The translations under genes were made by a program, and so were the position numbers. A stretch of DNA of 36,950 nt from an uncultured Paracoccaceae bacterium (GTDB lineage Bacteria > Pseudomonadota > Alphaproteobacteria > Rhodobacterales > Rhodobacteraceae), in the NCBI GenBank assembly GCA_905182355.1, contig CAJJBH010000070.1, positions 1 to 36,950 of the forward strand, given 5' to 3'. Position 1 is the stretch's first letter. The number at the start of each line of letters is the position of its first letter. Under the pieces are notes generated by a model that saw only the letters and a program-made list of their open reading frames with translations, was not told the origin of the DNA and made no database searches. Below, in pieces: positions 7,533 to 15,500 of the stretch.

Positions 7533-9251
7533 TTATTCAGCGGCGATTAAACCCATGCTTTCCAACTTCAGCAGGACCTGATGCGCACAGTTGTCGACAT
7601 CAACGTTTTCCGTCTCAACCCGCATTTCTGGGTTCTCTGGAACGTCGTAGGGGTCTGAAATACCTGTGAATTCTTTTATTTTTCCTTCACGCGCCAGCTT
7701 ATAAAGGCCTTTGCGATCACGGCGTTCACATTCCTCGATCGATGTGGCCACGTGGATTTCAAGGAAGGCACCGAAGTCTTCGATTTCTTCACGCACTGCG
7801 CGACGGGTTGTGGCATAGGGCGCGATTGGCGCACAGATTGCGATGCCACCGTTTTTGGTGATCTCGGATGCGACATACCCAATACGGCGAATGTTCAGAT
7901 CGCGGTGTTCTTTTGAAAAGCCCAATTCGGACGACAGGTTTTTACGCACAATATCACCATCAAGCAGGGTCACCGGACGGCCACCCATTTCCATTAGTTT
8001 CACCATCAATGCATTCGCGATGGTGGATTTCCCCGAACCCGAGAACCCAGTGAAGAATACTGTGAACCCTTGCTTAGAGCGCGGTGGCTTGGCCTTGCGC
8101 AGCTCCGTAACTACTTCTGGAAAAGAGAACCATTCAGGGATCTCAAGTCCCTCAGCCAGACGGCGGCGCAATTCAGTGCCAGAGATGTTAAGGATGGTGA
8201 CTTCGTCTTTGTCCTTAATCTCGTCAATTGCTTCGTATTGCGCACGTTCCGCAACCCAAACCATGTGTTTGAAATCGACCATTTCGATGCCCATTTCTTC
8301 TTGATGTTCGCGGAACAAGTCCTGCGCATCATAAGCACCATAGAAATCTTCACCCTGCGAGTTGGAACCGGGGCCTGCATGATCCCGACCCACGATAAAG
8401 TGTGTGCATCCGTGGTTTTTTCGGATCAACCCATGCCAAACAGCTTCGCGTGGACCAGCCATACGCATCGCCAAGTTCAGCAGGGACATTGACGTCGTCG
8501 CCTGTGGGTATTTATCAAGCACAGCTTCGTAGCAGCGCACACGGGTAAAGTGATCGACGTCACCAGGTTTGGTCAGGCCTACAACAGGGTGGATCAACAG
8601 GTTTGCTTGGGCCTCGCGTGCGGCGCGGAACGTCAACTCTTGGTGCGCACGGTGCAATGGGTTGCGGGTTTGGAACGCCACAACTTTGCGCCAGCCCATT
8701 TTGCGAAAGTATGCACGCAATTCATTTGGGGTGTCGCGCTTTGCGCGGAAATCATAGTGCACAGGCTGCTGGATGCCGACAATCGGACCACCAAGATAAA
8801 TTTTTCCAGCTTGATTGTGCAAATAGTTCACAGCAGGGTGCGCGTCATCATCTGCGCCAAAGACCTTTTCGGCCTCGTGGGCTTTGTTCGGTTCCCAACG
8901 GTCTGTGATTGTCATTGTGCCCAAGATAACGCCTTCTTGGTCACGTAGAGCAATATCTTGTCCAATTTCTAGGGACGCTGCGAAATCCTCGGACACGTCC
9001 AAGGTGATCGGGATTGGCCAAAGTTCACCCGTGGTCAGACGCATTTTGTCAACAACACCGTTATAATCGGCTTCGGACAGGAAACCTTTGAGTGGGTTGA
9101 AGCCACCATTCATCAACAGTTCAAGGTCACAAATCTGGCGCGGCGAAAGATCGTGGCTGGTTAAGTCAGCGGCTTCGACCTTCAGTTTTTGCGCGGAGTC
9201 GTAGGATACAAATAGCTCTGGGATAGGAGCGAGGTTAGTCAACATGGTCAT
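7533..9251 (-). CDS. Bifunctional sulfate adenylyltransferase / adenylylsulfate kinase
   Basis: One chain carries the two steps that activate sulfate. ATP sulfurylase (about residues 1-390) makes APS and APS kinase (about 395-572) phosphorylates it to PAPS. The sulfurylase active site is seen as QTRNPLHRAH at 194-203 and GRDHAGPG at 288-295. The kinase P-loop is GFSGSGKST at 402-410, with DGDIVRKNLS and RRIGYVA following. I place the start at the ATG at 9251 (MTMLTNLAPIPEL); the ATG at 9245 is also possible, and an upstream in-frame extension to 9326 lacks family-like sequence. The gene lies 134 bases downstream of the cyclase fusion on the same strand and may have its own promoter in that gap. 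Confidence 0.95.
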   Translation of the reverse strand: MTMLTNLAPIPELFVSYDSAQKLKVEAADLTSHDLSPRQICDLELLMNGGFNPLKGFLSEADYNGVVDKMRLTTGELWPIPITLDVSEDFAASLEIGQDIALRDQEGVILGTMTITDRWEPNKAHEAEKVFGADDDAHPAVNYLHNQAGKIYLGGPIVGIQQPVHYDFRAKRDTPNELRAYFRKMGWRKVVAFQTRNPLHRAHQELTFRAAREAQANLLIHPVVGLTKPGDVDHFTRVRCYEAVLDKYPQATTSMSLLNLAMRMAGPREAVWHGLIRKNHGCTHFIVGRDHAGPGSNSQGEDFYGAYDAQDLFREHQEEMGIEMVDFKHMVWVAERAQYEAIDEIKDKDEVTILNISGTELRRRLAEGLEIPEWFSFPEVVTELRKAKPPRSKQGFTVFFTGFSGSGKSTIANALMVKLMEMGGRPVTLLDGDIVRKNLSSELGFSKEHRDLNIRRIGYVASEITKNGGIAICAPIAPYATTRRAVREEIEDFGAFLEIHVATSIEECERRDRKGLYKLAREGKIKEFTGISDPYDVPENPEMRVETENVDVDNCAHQVLLKLESMGLIAAE

Positions 9252-9385
9252 AATAAAAGTCTCGTTGTTGCCTGTGCCAAATTTTTTCGGCAGTTCTGGC
9301 CGATGGATAGGCTTTGATTGTGGCAAAAGTCCAGCAATGCGGCAATGTTTTATAAAAAAACGGATAGTAATCGAGAAAACGCTGT

Positions 9386-11083
9386 TTACACGTTGGCCAT
9401 GTCCGGTTCAGCCTGCAGAGAGTTTAAATGGACGGGCAGATTTGTGTCCGGATAGATGGCAAGTGCTGATATTGGATCGGCCACACCGCGCAACGCAAGT
9501 TTTATCATGTGCTCGGACGAAATGATGATGCCGGCGGCTTCAAGGACAGAAGCAGAGATAAAGGCCTGTACCTGATGTTCCTTTGTTGCCCCCTCAAGTC
9601 TGGAGGTTGTGTTGACCGCATCGCCAATCAAGGTGCGTGGTGCTTGATCTTGCGCGCCAATCTCGCCCAAGACAACGTCGCCCAGATGGACGCCAATCCC
9701 AATTTTTACTGGGCCTTCGTTTTCTGTTTCCAATGCTTTGTTAAATTCGACCAAGGCAGCCGCGATACTTTCGACAGCTTGCAGGGCGGATTTGGCAGAA
9801 CTCGCGGCAGTTTTTGTCTCAAACACGGCCAAGAAGCCGTCGCCAAGATACTTGTCAATTGTGCCACCCGCATTTGTGACTGCTGGTACGATCGCGTCAA
9901 AGAAACGGTTTAGCAAGAAGACAACATCATAAGGCAACTGCCCTGTTGTACGGGCGGTAAAGCCGCGCATGTCCAAGAACAAGATTGCCAATTCTTTTTC
10001 TTCGCCTTGACTGGAATGGGCGCGATGCCTTGCCCCGTCTACTTGAAAGACCCGAAACACAGTTACAGGATGGATTGGACGTATCTGGCAGGCCAGCCGC
10101 ATATTTGGCGCCGCCCCGACAGCTTTTAGACTATTTGCCTCCGCGTCGCTTGGCAGGTCGATCAAATCCAATCCTTCTTGGACGACAACGCGACATGTCG
10201 TGCACCGCCCACGCCCCCCACATAACGCTGTGTGTGAAACGCCGTGTGCACGCGACATTTCTAACAATGTATGGCCTTTTGGTGCATCAATCTGTGGGCC
10301 GCCAACATACGTAATGCGTACTGAACTGCGTTTTCGCAAAACCCGTCGCGCCAGATAAATCAGCACAACACCGCCCAGCAATGCAAAGAACCCAATAAGC
10401 AACCATTCTGACAATTGGATGAGCCAGATAAACATTTCTCTGTCAGGCCAGTTGAACTTTTGAACCAATTCAGCGCGTTGTGCCTCAAGCGACAGTAGGG
10501 CGGCCAATCTGCGGCCTTCGACTAAGAATCCGGCCAATGCGAAGGCAGGCAATAGAACCGCAAAGCCTACTAATATAGGTATCATTCGCTGCCACCATGC
10601 GCGGCTGCGCAGCCACATATGCAAACCAAAGCAGCCATGAACCCAAACCAAAATCAGCAGTCCAGATTGTTTGAACGCATCAACATGGCCATAAAGCAGC
10701 GCCATGATGTACCCCATGTGGTCATTCACATCATAGACCTGATGGGCGACACGGGTGTGTACGATGTGGGCGATCAGCAGAATTGGGATCGCAAGCCCCA
10801 TCGTTATTTGGGCCGCTTCGGCCCCCGACATACGAAAGGTGCGCCGCCCTGCCAAATTGCCAATTGCAAGGCCCACATGAACTAATAAAGCCCCATAAAT
10901 CAGCACGCTACCAAGGAAACTACGGGTGAACCAGATGCGACCAGCTTGGGCTATGTCCATCGTTCCGGCAGAAAACAACCCCAGCCCAATGATCCAAAAA
11001 TGTGTCAATGCATAGGCAAACAAAACCAATCCGCTGATGATGCGCAAACGTGTTGTCAGTGGGCCGCTCAAAAGACTTGTCAT
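9386..11083 (-). CDS. Membrane-anchored [2Fe-2S] class III adenylate/guanylate cyclase
   Basis: Three modules are fused. Residues about 15-245 hold several hydrophobic helices containing histidines (LTHFWI, LLVHVGLAIGN, IAHIVHTRVAHQ, WVHGCFGLHMW), resembling the di-haem cytochrome b anchors of succinate dehydrogenase. Residues about 256-345 are a plant-type ferredoxin domain: C288, C294 and C297 (CGGRGRCTTC), with C332 in RLACQIRP. Residues about 362-540 are a class III cyclase catalytic domain with metal aspartates D371 (LDMRGFT) and D415 (DKYLGDGF), K411, and N491/R495 in GDAVNTTSRL, so it looks active. The ATG at 11083 has an AAGGA site that overlaps the stop of the RES gene. The likely role is cyclic-nucleotide output controlled by quinone or redox state; this is inference. 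Confidence 0.9.
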   Translation of the reverse strand: MTSLLSGPLTTRLRIISGLVLFAYALTHFWIIGLGLFSAGTMDIAQAGRIWFTRSFLGSVLIYGALLVHVGLAIGNLAGRRTFRMSGAEAAQITMGLAIPILLIAHIVHTRVAHQVYDVNDHMGYIMALLYGHVDAFKQSGLLILVWVHGCFGLHMWLRSRAWWQRMIPILVGFAVLLPAFALAGFLVEGRRLAALLSLEAQRAELVQKFNWPDREMFIWLIQLSEWLLIGFFALLGGVVLIYLARRVLRKRSSVRITYVGGPQIDAPKGHTLLEMSRAHGVSHTALCGGRGRCTTCRVVVQEGLDLIDLPSDAEANSLKAVGAAPNMRLACQIRPIHPVTVFRVFQVDGARHRAHSSQGEEKELAILFLDMRGFTARTTGQLPYDVVFLLNRFFDAIVPAVTNAGGTIDKYLGDGFLAVFETKTAASSAKSALQAVESIAAALVEFNKALETENEGPVKIGIGVHLGDVVLGEIGAQDQAPRTLIGDAVNTTSRLEGATKEHQVQAFISASVLEAAGIIISSEHMIKLALRGVADPISALAIYPDTNLPVHLNSLQAEPDMANV

Positions 11084-11093
11084 GAATGGTTCC

Positions 11094-11615
11094 TTAAGGT
11101 GGCTGTTGGGAAGGGCACATTGGTGGCCATGGCACCGACATGTTCGTCCTAATAATGGACGTTGAGCCATTTATATTCCAATGGAAAAGAACGATGTGAT
11201 GAAGATGAGGCCGCTGGCTTGTTCTTAAGTTCATTCCATCGGCACCGATTTCTCGCGCCCTGTCACTTACAGTCCATGTGCGTGGGCAGATATTTTCCCG
11301 TCGATCATCCTGCCATGGCCAAGCTGTGTCGGCGATATCAAATCCTAACTGTGATGCGATCTGCGGGTCTGTTGCATCAACAATTCGTTTCGATTGAAGT
11401 TGCATCGTGACCATTGTTTGGGGCGCGTCATCGCGCAAATAATAACCCAAAGCAACACCTGCGCCTTGGGCAGTTAAGGAGGCGTAAAGCGCCTTTTGAC
11501 CACTCCGATGAAAACGACCTTCGGGTGCGCGCGCCGCACTCAAAACTTGTTTGGTTTGCCCAAATAATGCGTCAAACAGAGCCTGAAAAATTGACAAATG
11601 TTGTGTTGGTTGCAC
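11094..11615 (-). CDS. RES-domain protein (putative NAD+-degrading fold)
   Basis: The protein shows the RES pattern: LSAARAPEGRFHRSGQ, then ALYASLTAQGAGVALGYYL, VDATDPQ, and ICPRTWTVSDRAREIGADGM near the C-terminus. RES proteins described so far (MbcT, ParT and others) attack NAD+ or ADP-ribosylate and act as toxins with Xre-type antitoxins. The Arg of GRFHR and the Tyr of ALYAS are present; the usual active-site Glu that follows is not obvious, so activity is uncertain. I propose the GTG at 11615, 10 bases after the trxB stop (173 residues). An ATG at 11660 lies inside trxB. No Xre/antitoxin gene is adjacent. It sits tightly between trxB and the cyclase gene, with about 10-base gaps. Confidence 0.75.
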   Translation of the reverse strand: MQPTQHLSIFQALFDALFGQTKQVLSAARAPEGRFHRSGQKALYASLTAQGAGVALGYYLRDDAPQTMVTMQLQSKRIVDATDPQIASQLGFDIADTAWPWQDDRRENICPRTWTVSDRAREIGADGMNLRTSQRPHLHHIVLFHWNINGSTSIIRTNMSVPWPPMCPSQQPP

Positions 11616-11625
11616 GCATCCAAAT

Positions 11626-12567
11626 CTATTCGTTTTCAGAAATCCAACGTTCCGCCTCAAGGGCGGCCATGCATCCCATACCAGCGGATGTAACCGCTTG
11701 GCGGTATTTGTGATCCGTCAAATCGCCAGCCGCAAACACACCCGGGATCGAGGTTTCGGTGCTGTCAGGTTTGGTGACAACGTAGCCGCCCATATGGGTT
11801 TCCAACACATCCTTAACCAATTCATTTGCAGGGGCGTGACCAATGGCAACAAACACGCCTTTGGCAGAGATGTCTGTGATTTCACCTGTTTTGGTATGCT
11901 TTACCTTGATGCCTTCAACGCCCAAGGGGGCATCGGTGCCATAGACTTCTTCAAGCTGGTGGAACCAAAGCGTTTCGATCTTTGGGTTTTTTTCCAAACG
12001 ATCGATCAGGATTTTTTCGGCGCGAAGTTCATCGCGGCGGTGGATCAAAGTTACCTTGGATGCGAATTTTGTTAGGAACAGTGCCTCTTCAACAGCAGTG
12101 TTGCCACCGCCGATCACTACGATTTCTTGACCTCGGTAAAAGAAACCATCGCATGTGGCGCAGGCAGAAACGCCAAAGCCTTTGAATTTCTCTTCGGTTG
12201 GAAGACCCAGCCATTTTGCACGTGCACCAGTGGCCAGAATAATCGCATCCGCCACGTATTCGGTGCCGCTGTCAGATTGTGCGACAAACGGGCGGTTTGT
12301 AAAATCTACCGACGTGATGATGTCGCCAATGATCTCGCAGCCCATCGCTTTGGCGTGGTCTTGCATACGGATCATCAAATCTGGGCCTTGGACTTCGCTG
12401 TCGCCTGGCCAATTTTCCACTTCAGTTGTCGTGGTCAACTGTCCACCTGGTTCGATGCCTTGGACCAAAATGGGCTCCAGCATGGCACGGCTGGCGTAGA
12501 CACCAGCTGTATAGCCTGCTGGGCCTGAGCCGATGATAAGAACCTTAGTTTTGCGCGTCTCGCCCAT
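11626..12567 (-). CDS. trxB: Thioredoxin-disulfide reductase
   Basis: TrxB passes electrons from NADPH through FAD and a redox-active cysteine pair to thioredoxin. The FAD-binding GSGPAGYTAGVYASRA is at the N-terminus, the active CxxC (SACATCDGFFYRG) near residue 135, the NADPH-binding GGGNTAVEEALFL follows, and GVFAAGDLTDHKYRQAV closes the FAD site. I prefer the ATG at 12567 (MGETRKTKVLIIG), behind a G-rich site; a TTG at 12579 is in frame upstream. The length of about 313 residues is normal. It heads a leftward run with the RES and cyclase genes and is divergent from an Lrp-type regulator. Confidence 0.96.
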   Translation of the reverse strand: MGETRKTKVLIIGSGPAGYTAGVYASRAMLEPILVQGIEPGGQLTTTTEVENWPGDSEVQGPDLMIRMQDHAKAMGCEIIGDIITSVDFTNRPFVAQSDSGTEYVADAIILATGARAKWLGLPTEEKFKGFGVSACATCDGFFYRGQEIVVIGGGNTAVEEALFLTKFASKVTLIHRRDELRAEKILIDRLEKNPKIETLWFHQLEEVYGTDAPLGVEGIKVKHTKTGEITDISAKGVFVAIGHAPANELVKDVLETHMGGYVVTKPDSTETSIPGVFAAGDLTDHKYRQAVTSAGMGCMAALEAERWISENE

Positions 12568-12775
12568 GTGGACCCCCAATGATAGTCGAATTGATATTAA
12601 AATTGTTGGGGCAGTGATAACGCGGCTGCAGCAGGGGAGGAACCCCCGCTTTTACCATAGTTGCGTGACCACAGGTTTTCGATAGATGCAAGAATGTTGC
12701 GTTGGTGTGAAGTATTATTGCGCATACTATAGTGACTGTTATAACAACCGCAAATCTGGATAAGGTGAACACCAC

Positions 12776-13276
12776 ATGGCAAGCACACGGCTCGATCCTA
12801 TTGATCGCAAGATTCTAGCAGAATTGCAGGCTGATGGGCGTATGACCAATGTTGAATTGGCACGACGGGTTGGTATTTCAGCGCCGCCCTGTTTGCGCCG
12901 TGTCCGCACCCTTGAAGAAAATGGGTATATCAAAGGCTATCATGCTGATGTGGATGCCAAAGAACTTAGGTTCGAGGTTCAGGTATTTGCAAACGTCGGA
13001 TTGGCTTCGCAGGCTGAAAGCGACTTGAGCAAGTTTGAAGCAAAATGCAAATCTTGGCCGCTGGTTCGTGAATGCCATATGCTGAACGGCGAGGTGGATT
13101 TCATCCTCAAATGCGTTGCACCGGATTTGTCGAGCTTCCAAACCTTTCTGACAGGCGAATTACTGACCACGCCAAACGTGGCCAGCGTCAAAACATCGCT
13201 TGTTATTCGGTGCGCAAAGGATGACCCAGGCGTCCCATTCGACGTTCTAGAAGAACGCTTGTTGAAAGACGCCTAA
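12776..13276 (+). CDS. Lrp/AsnC family transcriptional regulator
   Basis: The N-terminal helix-turn-helix (LDPIDRKILAELQADGR, NVELARRVGISAPPCLRRVRTLEENGYI) is followed by a ligand-binding RAM/AsnC domain. That domain includes VRECHMLNGEVDFILKC and a closing SVKTSLVIR. Such proteins form octamers and respond to amino acids. At 166 residues it is of ordinary length. It is divergent from trxB with a 208-base gap, so it may control trxB and the genes behind it as well as itself. The target and effector are not visible. Its 3' end overlaps the convergent Hint-domain gene by 4 bases. Confidence 0.92.
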   Translation: MASTRLDPIDRKILAELQADGRMTNVELARRVGISAPPCLRRVRTLEENGYIKGYHADVDAKELRFEVQVFANVGLASQAESDLSKFEAKCKSWPLVRECHMLNGEVDFILKCVAPDLSSFQTFLTGELLTTPNVASVKTSLVIRCAKDDPGVPFDVLEERLLKDA

Positions 13277-14034
13277 TTTACGTTTGTGGTTTCGGTTTCT
13301 GGTGCACGTGGGTGCGCCAAAGGGCCAAAATCGCGGGCGTGTGAAATATGCGGAAACATCGACAAGAACAGATCGCGCATTGGGTGGCTGACGCTTCGGA
13401 TCGCAGCTGAACCCGGATGATAAGTTTCCATCTCCATCCCATCTACATTGATCGCTGCTTGGCGATCAAGACAGATATGGAACATGCGCACAGGTGTCGG
13501 GGGACAAACTTCGATAACATTAACACCGTCGATAAATTCGCTGGCAAGGGTAAATAACCTTGTCCCGTTGGCTTCACCACGCAGGTGATGTGGCACCTGC
13601 AACAAACGCGCAGACGGGCCAACCGTTAAAAAAGATGATGGTCGTGAGGGGCCAAAGGTGTCAGCCATAATGCGGATTAGCGGCATACGGCGTTCTGGAT
13701 TGGCGGGCACGAAGGTGCTGGATCCGATCCACAATATCTTGGCTGGTTCACCTGTGGAGGTGTTCAATGCCTCACCGGGTTGCAAATCTTCAACAGCGAC
13801 ATCACCCAAAGGCGTCGACATCAATGATCCACGTGTGAAGGCACAAAAGGCGTTGTCGAACAACGGCAGGGCAGGTGCCTGATGTTGTGCGACGTGCATT
13901 TTGTCGTCTGCACGTAGTGCCGCAACTTCAAAATTACGTGTCATAGGTACATTCGCGCGTGGTTGTGGCGCACGCATTAACGGGCGCTGGGGTGTTGTTA
14001 CGGGATGGCGTGATGAAGCCAAGGGAATAGTCAT
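13273..14034 (-). CDS. Hint-domain protein
   Basis: The middle of the protein has the Hint (hedgehog/intein) opening CAFTRGSLMSTPLGDVAVEDL at residues 64-84, followed by strands ending around YHPGSAA (about residue 200). In most Hint domains a Cys stands directly before the F. Here that position is Ala (A65) and the Cys is one residue earlier (C64), so autoprocessing is doubtful. The family is very common in Rhodobacteraceae, with no settled function. I use the ATG at 14034 (MTIPLASSRHP), preceded by GAGG at a good distance, over the ATG at 14061. The N-terminal 60 residues are proline-rich and low in structure. Converges with and overlaps the Lrp gene by 4 bases. Confidence 0.82.
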   Translation of the reverse strand: MTIPLASSRHPVTTPQRPLMRAPQPRANVPMTRNFEVAALRADDKMHVAQHQAPALPLFDNAFCAFTRGSLMSTPLGDVAVEDLQPGEALNTSTGEPAKILWIGSSTFVPANPERRMPLIRIMADTFGPSRPSSFLTVGPSARLLQVPHHLRGEANGTRLFTLASEFIDGVNVIEVCPPTPVRMFHICLDRQAAINVDGMEMETYHPGSAAIRSVSHPMRDLFLSMFPHISHARDFGPLAHPRAPETETTNVN

Positions 14035-14061
14035 GCGAATTACCTCGTTTTGGTATCGCAT

Positions 14062-14336
14062 CTAAAGCTGGCCCCCACCAGCAACATCAGACGCACAGGA
14101 TTGATGTGTCTCTATAAGACATTAATCCGTGCTTAAGGGGTGCATTGTCAAATGCTTATGAACACTGATGCGTGATTAGCCACCAATTGACCTGTTTATA
14201 AGGGTTTGTTTCCATCAATTTGGGGGAGCTTGCCAAAATTAACTTCAAAACGTTGGCCCGCCCTCGCGAATCGCAAGGACGGACTAAAAACTCGTTACCA
14301 ACAAAACATGGTAATCTGGGAGGTGTAACGAAAGGC
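14062..14336. other. Intergenic region upstream of the Hint gene
   Basis: No gene is visible. It holds a CtrA-like TTAA-N7-TTAA site (14122-14136) about 90 bases upstream of the Hint start. It also holds an imperfect GC-rich hairpin (14258-14282, nine of eleven pairs, AAT loop) just after the small gene's stop, which may end that transcript although no clear U-run follows. Confidence 0.4.
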
Positions 14337-14483
14337 TTAAGCTGCCTTCTTTAAAGGAAGCGGTGCTGCGTTACGTTTGGCGATATAGGCTGCGCGCCGT
14401 GCACCACGGGTCCACGGCATGATCGTGTCGTCTTTGGCGGCGGTTTCGCAAATTGACTTAATGAAGCGTGTGTTCGTTTTCAT
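14337..14483 (-). CDS. Small basic protein, 48 residues
   Basis: A short frame starts MKTNTRFIKSICETAA, continues with TIMPWTRGARRAAYIAKRN and ends in PLKKAA. It has a good ribosome site (GGAG, 8 bases before the ATG at 14483) and sits in an otherwise empty 710-base gap. The PW-RGARRAA-I-KR pattern recurs, as I recall, in small uncharacterised Rhodobacteraceae proteins, which makes it likely real. It is strongly positive and has no membrane segment. It could bind nucleic acid or acidic partners; its function is unknown. Confidence 0.65.
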   Translation of the reverse strand: MKTNTRFIKSICETAAKDDTIMPWTRGARRAAYIAKRNAAPLPLKKAA

Positions 14484-14744
14484 TGATGTTCTCCAGCTCG
14501 ATTTGATGGATCGGTTTCAATCCGTTGTTGAGAACAATATGGTGGCTGAATGGGGTGACATTTGGGCGATATAATAAAAGTTGTGATAAATCTTCGGCTG
14601 ATCTGGCGAAGAATGTGTCCAATTTGCCTGAACAATAAAACCATAAAAATATGGGATGTTGCGAGGTTCTGATAGGTCATTCACCCAAGGCGTGAAGTGA
14701 TTTGGGCAAAGTCGCGACAATTGTTGCCCGATTTCCGCCCAATT
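14484..14744. other. AT-rich intergenic region between pgeF and the small protein gene
   Basis: Between the pgeF stop and the start of the 48-residue protein (both leftward) I see no further gene. It should contain the promoter of the small gene; a TTATTATAT stretch around 14570-14582 on the minus strand is a possible -10 region, but no clear -35 partner was found. Confidence 0.3.
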
Positions 14745-15500
14745 TTACAATGTGATCGCTGCAATCAGCCGTCCGTAATCTGCTTCTTTGTGATGAACGC
14801 TGCGGCGATAGGAATAGAACCGCGCTGGTTCGCTGTATGTGCAGTGGCGTGTCCATTCACAGTCAGAAATTCCTGTGGCTCGCAGGCACTTCAAACCAAA
14901 GGCTGGTAAGTCAAATTGCAAACGGTCCCCTTCACCCCCTGCGAAGAAACGCGCGTTTTCAGGGTCTTTGTCGGTGAAGTTGTCCATAAATTCAGGCCCA
15001 ACCTCATAAGCACGCTGGCTGATGCACGGACCAATTGCGGCATATATATTTTCGCGTGTGGCCCCCAGCGCAATCATTGCTTCAACCGTTTCGTCCAAAA
15101 CGCCATCCAATGCACCCTTCCAACCCGCGTGGGCAGCACCAATCACACCAGCCTTGGCATCTGCAAACAACACGGGCTGACAATCGGCAGACAGGACGGA
15201 CAGGGCAATCCCGGGTGTCGCCGTCACCAACGCATCGGCTTGGGGCCGCAGTGTGCTTGGTTCATTGATGGTGATCACGTCCGCAGAGTGGATTTGATGC
15301 GCACCCATCAAATTGGCAGCTGGGACCTTCATGGCCTCAGCAACACGTGCGCGGTTAATCGAAACGACTTCACTTTGATCCGAACTGCCAGCCCCGCAAT
15401 TCAGGCCGTCAAAAATGCCCGAGGATGCGCCGCCTTTGCGCGTGAAAAAGCCGTGGCGTGTTTCGCCCAAGATGCCGCAGGTCAAAATTTCTAGGGTCAT
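14745..15500 (-). CDS. pgeF: Polyphenol oxidase/purine nucleoside phosphorylase family (YfiH/PgeF)
   Basis: This 251-residue protein of the multicopper-like YfiH family shows THGFFTRKGGAS-type N-terminal residues, MGAHQIHSADV, LSADCQPVLFAD and GAAHAGWKGALDGVLDE. Together these form the family's Cys/His metal site. Members act on purine nucleosides (phosphorolysis and adenosine deamination), and E. coli YfiH has been linked to peptidoglycan fidelity. The earlier laccase name rests on weak activity. It is the last gene of lgt-midA-pgeF and its ATG overlaps the stop of the preceding gene by 4 bases. Confidence 0.92.
   Translation of the reverse strand: MTLEILTCGILGETRHGFFTRKGGASSGIFDGLNCGAGSSDQSEVVSINRARVAEAMKVPAANLMGAHQIHSADVITINEPSTLRPQADALVTATPGIALSVLSADCQPVLFADAKAGVIGAAHAGWKGALDGVLDETVEAMIALGATRENIYAAIGPCISQRAYEVGPEFMDNFTDKDPENARFFAGGEGDRLQFDLPAFGLKCLRATGISDCEWTRHCTYSEPARFYSYRRSVHHKEADYGRLIAAITL

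Noticed and set aside
7843..8948. Rightward frames of 130-150 codons opposite sat-cysC
   Set aside because: They are mirror frames of a fully conserved bifunctional enzyme and have no ribosome sites or domain pattern.
12600..12775. GGGGAGGAACCCC near 12638 followed by gcTTTTA as an attenuator before the Lrp gene
   Set aside because: The stem is only four base pairs and no leader peptide is visible.
14258..14282. GC-rich imperfect hairpin as a firm terminator
   Set aside because: Nine of eleven pairs form, but neither strand has a convincing U-run after it, so it is mentioned only within the intergenic note.
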